Shown here piece after piece: positions 61,925 to 64,000 of a stretch of DNA of 64,000 bases (the stretch's first letter is position 1; the number at the start of each line of letters is the position of its first letter). This stretch comes from Aphrophora alni (lineage: Eukaryota; Arthropoda; Insecta; Hemiptera; Aphrophoridae). The notes under the pieces are model-generated. The model did not search any database, was not told the origin of the DNA, and saw only the letters and a list, made by a program, of their open reading frames with translations. Where the stretch lies: contig OY740770.1 in the NCBI GenBank assembly GCA_963513935.1, positions 93,776,511-93,840,510 on the forward strand, read 5' to 3'. The translations under genes and the position numbers were made by a program.

Positions 61925-63670
61925 GCTTTAGTACTATAAACAATTCGATTCACTTATGCATTTTTGGTTTAATATGATCGTTTGTTTCATTTCTTTTGTT
62001 TACTTGTTAGATAATGTAGTAAAATAAAGTGTTTATACCACATCTTAAAAAAAAATACGTGTTGTCTTTTTTTAGGAATGAACATTTTTTCTCTAAGTAT
62101 TATAGAATCTCTGAGATGAAAATACCTTAAGAAACAACATTTCCAACTTCTCTGATAGCTATTATTTTTAATTTAGTACAGGTTTAATCCATTAAGTAAC
62201 AACATATTACATTAGTTTTTATACAATCTTCAATATTTAAAACACATACTATAAAATTTGTTTATATGCTATTATATTATGCTGACTGTTTTTCAATTTT
62301 AGTTACACAAATTACTTGAAACAAATCAAACACAACTAATATAATATTTTCTCAATAACACTGTATTTCATATTTTAATAGTATCTACTATTTATATAAT
62401 ATAAATACAAACTTTCCAATTTTATTAATAATTAAATTGAAACTAAATATATTAATATTATCAAACATAACTAACTCTAAGCCAAGAAAGTTATTGCAAA
62501 ACTGGTTTTTATTATATTTTAAAGATTTCACTGTGTTACTAATTTTTTTTCCACAAATTACACTGAAATATTTATCACTATTCAAAGTTTATTTTTAAAA
62601 AACTCACGTTTACGTAATAAAAATAACTAGCACATAATTCATTAAAATTAACCTGGAATAATGTAACTGCAAAACCCTTTGGTCTACAAAACTCGAAGAT
62701 TTTGAGTAGTGTTCTTTCCTGGAATTTATAACATGCTTATTAAGTTCTCCGAACTTGTTTACAAACCTTTTCGTTGTAAAGCATAACTTCTTTAAATTTC
62801 AAACCATTTCACTATGAAAAAAAAATGCAACACACTGATTAACATAAAACATAATTATATTTGTAATTTTTTTTTTTTTTAATAATCAATATAATATTAA
62901 AAATTATGTTCCTAAATATTAATATTTAAACATACATCTTATTATAATTGTGTTCCCTTACAATTCATTATTATCATCTATCATTATTTACAATTCCACG
63001 TTATTTTTTCAAATATCGAAATAATTGGGAAATCAATTTACTTTGGATGAATGACTACTTTGGATACATAAAATCTCCACAGATATTACCCAAAAGTGTA
63101 ATTTATTTTTATGTATGAATCAGTGTATGAAAAAGTTTGTGTACAAATATAAAGTGCGGGTGTATGTGGTTGTCTTAGGCCGATTTTAAAGTTAAAATAT
63201 TCGAAATATTTTACATAGAATTGTTATGTAAAATCGAAATTATTGATAGTTTTCAATATTGTGACAGACTTAAATTTCGAAAAATTAAAAAAAAGCACCT
63301 TAATACACATATTCATTTTTTATGTAAACATTTTCTCATCCATTCTTCTTTCGATCAATAAATATAAGAGTTTCCCATAAAAAAATATTGCACAAACAGA
63401 TGGCCTTTGAAAACCCTGTTACGAATTTATAGTTTCTTATATGGATATTCAAAACTAAGGTTCTTACTGAAGATAAAAGGATTGTTAGGAATAAAGGGAA
63501 TGTTTGGTATTATAATTAACAGAGAATCAAAGAACGCGAATTAGCTTTTGAATTTAAGTTACCGAAGAAAATGTCTTCTTTACTGCTTGAAAATGTTGTG
63601 ATCAAATCAGCAGCCAGTAAAAAATATAGCCATTACAAATAAAAATAGATGTTTAATCATGTCTTTATTT
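61925..63670. other. AT-rich non-coding stretch
   Basis: Nothing recognised. Confidence 0.65.
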
Positions 63671-63678
63671 TTTTGAAC

Positions 63679-64000
63679 CTTCTATCACCAGGTTTTTATC
63701 AATATTTACGTTTCAATGCCAATTTAAGATTGATTTTCACATTTCATAGTCAATTATTGACGTATATTCATGTTTCAAAGCCAGTTTTGACTGATATTTG
63801 ATAGATTTTCACGTTTAAAGCCAGTATGGACTAAATTTCACCTTTTAGGACCGTTTTAGACCGACCTTTTGAATGCCAGTTTTTCACTGATTTAAATCTT
63901 CTATCACTAGGTTTTGATCAATATTCACGTTTCAAGGCCAGTTTTGAATTGATATTCACATTTCATAGTCCATTATCGACGTATATTTATGTGTTCATAG
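63679..64000. repeat. 219-bp tandem array running off the window end
   Basis: 'cttctatcac.aggttttt' starts at 63679 and again at 63898 (spacing 219), and about 100 bp of the second unit match closely before the window ends. Inside the unit, 'tcacgtttcaa.gccagttttga' returns every ~45 bp in imperfect form, so the unit itself grew from a smaller repeat. Confidence 0.9.

Noticed and set aside
61865..61925. 'ggttcgtagccc' as the T-arm of a tRNA gene
   Set aside because: No acceptor stem, D-arm or anticodon arm can be fitted around it.

Overview
This is an AT-rich, repeat-laden stretch of eukaryotic chromosome. I find no intact protein-coding gene, no tRNA or rRNA gene and no CRISPR array. The signs of an animal (probably invertebrate) genome are long (AT)n and (GT)n microsatellites, decayed RNase H-bearing non-LTR retrotransposons (LINEs), terminal fragments resembling Penelope-like elements, a MITE-like inverted-repeat element, minisatellites, and many old ~100-450 bp dispersed repeats. 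The LINE tails resemble those of arthropods, but I cannot fix the taxon. The window is best read as intergenic or deep-intronic DNA.

Layout. 0-11 kb: bland AT-rich DNA holding an 84-bp minisatellite (4.7-5.4 kb), a ~300-bp element with 73-bp terminal inverted repeats (6.6-6.9 kb), a GC-rich tandem array (8.1-8.5 kb) followed by a 56-bp duplication, and an 80-bp duplication at 10.9 kb. 11-29 kb: paired dispersed repeats, a minus-strand LINE tail with a poly(A) end (22.55-23.5 kb), and a GC-rich possible exon beside an (AT)n tract (29.5-29.6 kb). 29-42 kb: mostly featureless, but 36.7-40.3 kb gathers five fragments with a CUGANGA-like core on both strands, plus a nearly perfect 4 x 96 bp array. 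42-54 kb: more repeat copies, a hammerhead-ribozyme-like fold (49.96-50.03 kb, minus), a plus-strand LINE RNase H/C-terminal relic (50.34-51.11 kb) and another Penelope-like terminus (52.1 kb). 54-57 kb: a strand-asymmetric, A-rich, possibly LTR-element-derived block, then a small ORF cluster. 57-64 kb: microsatellites, second copies of earlier repeats, and the start of a 219-bp tandem array that leaves the window.

No set of genes works together here. The most interesting structure is the scatter of hammerhead-like Penelope termini and the recurrence of several repeat families in the same order and orientation. Both are proposals from reading by eye and need folding and database searches.
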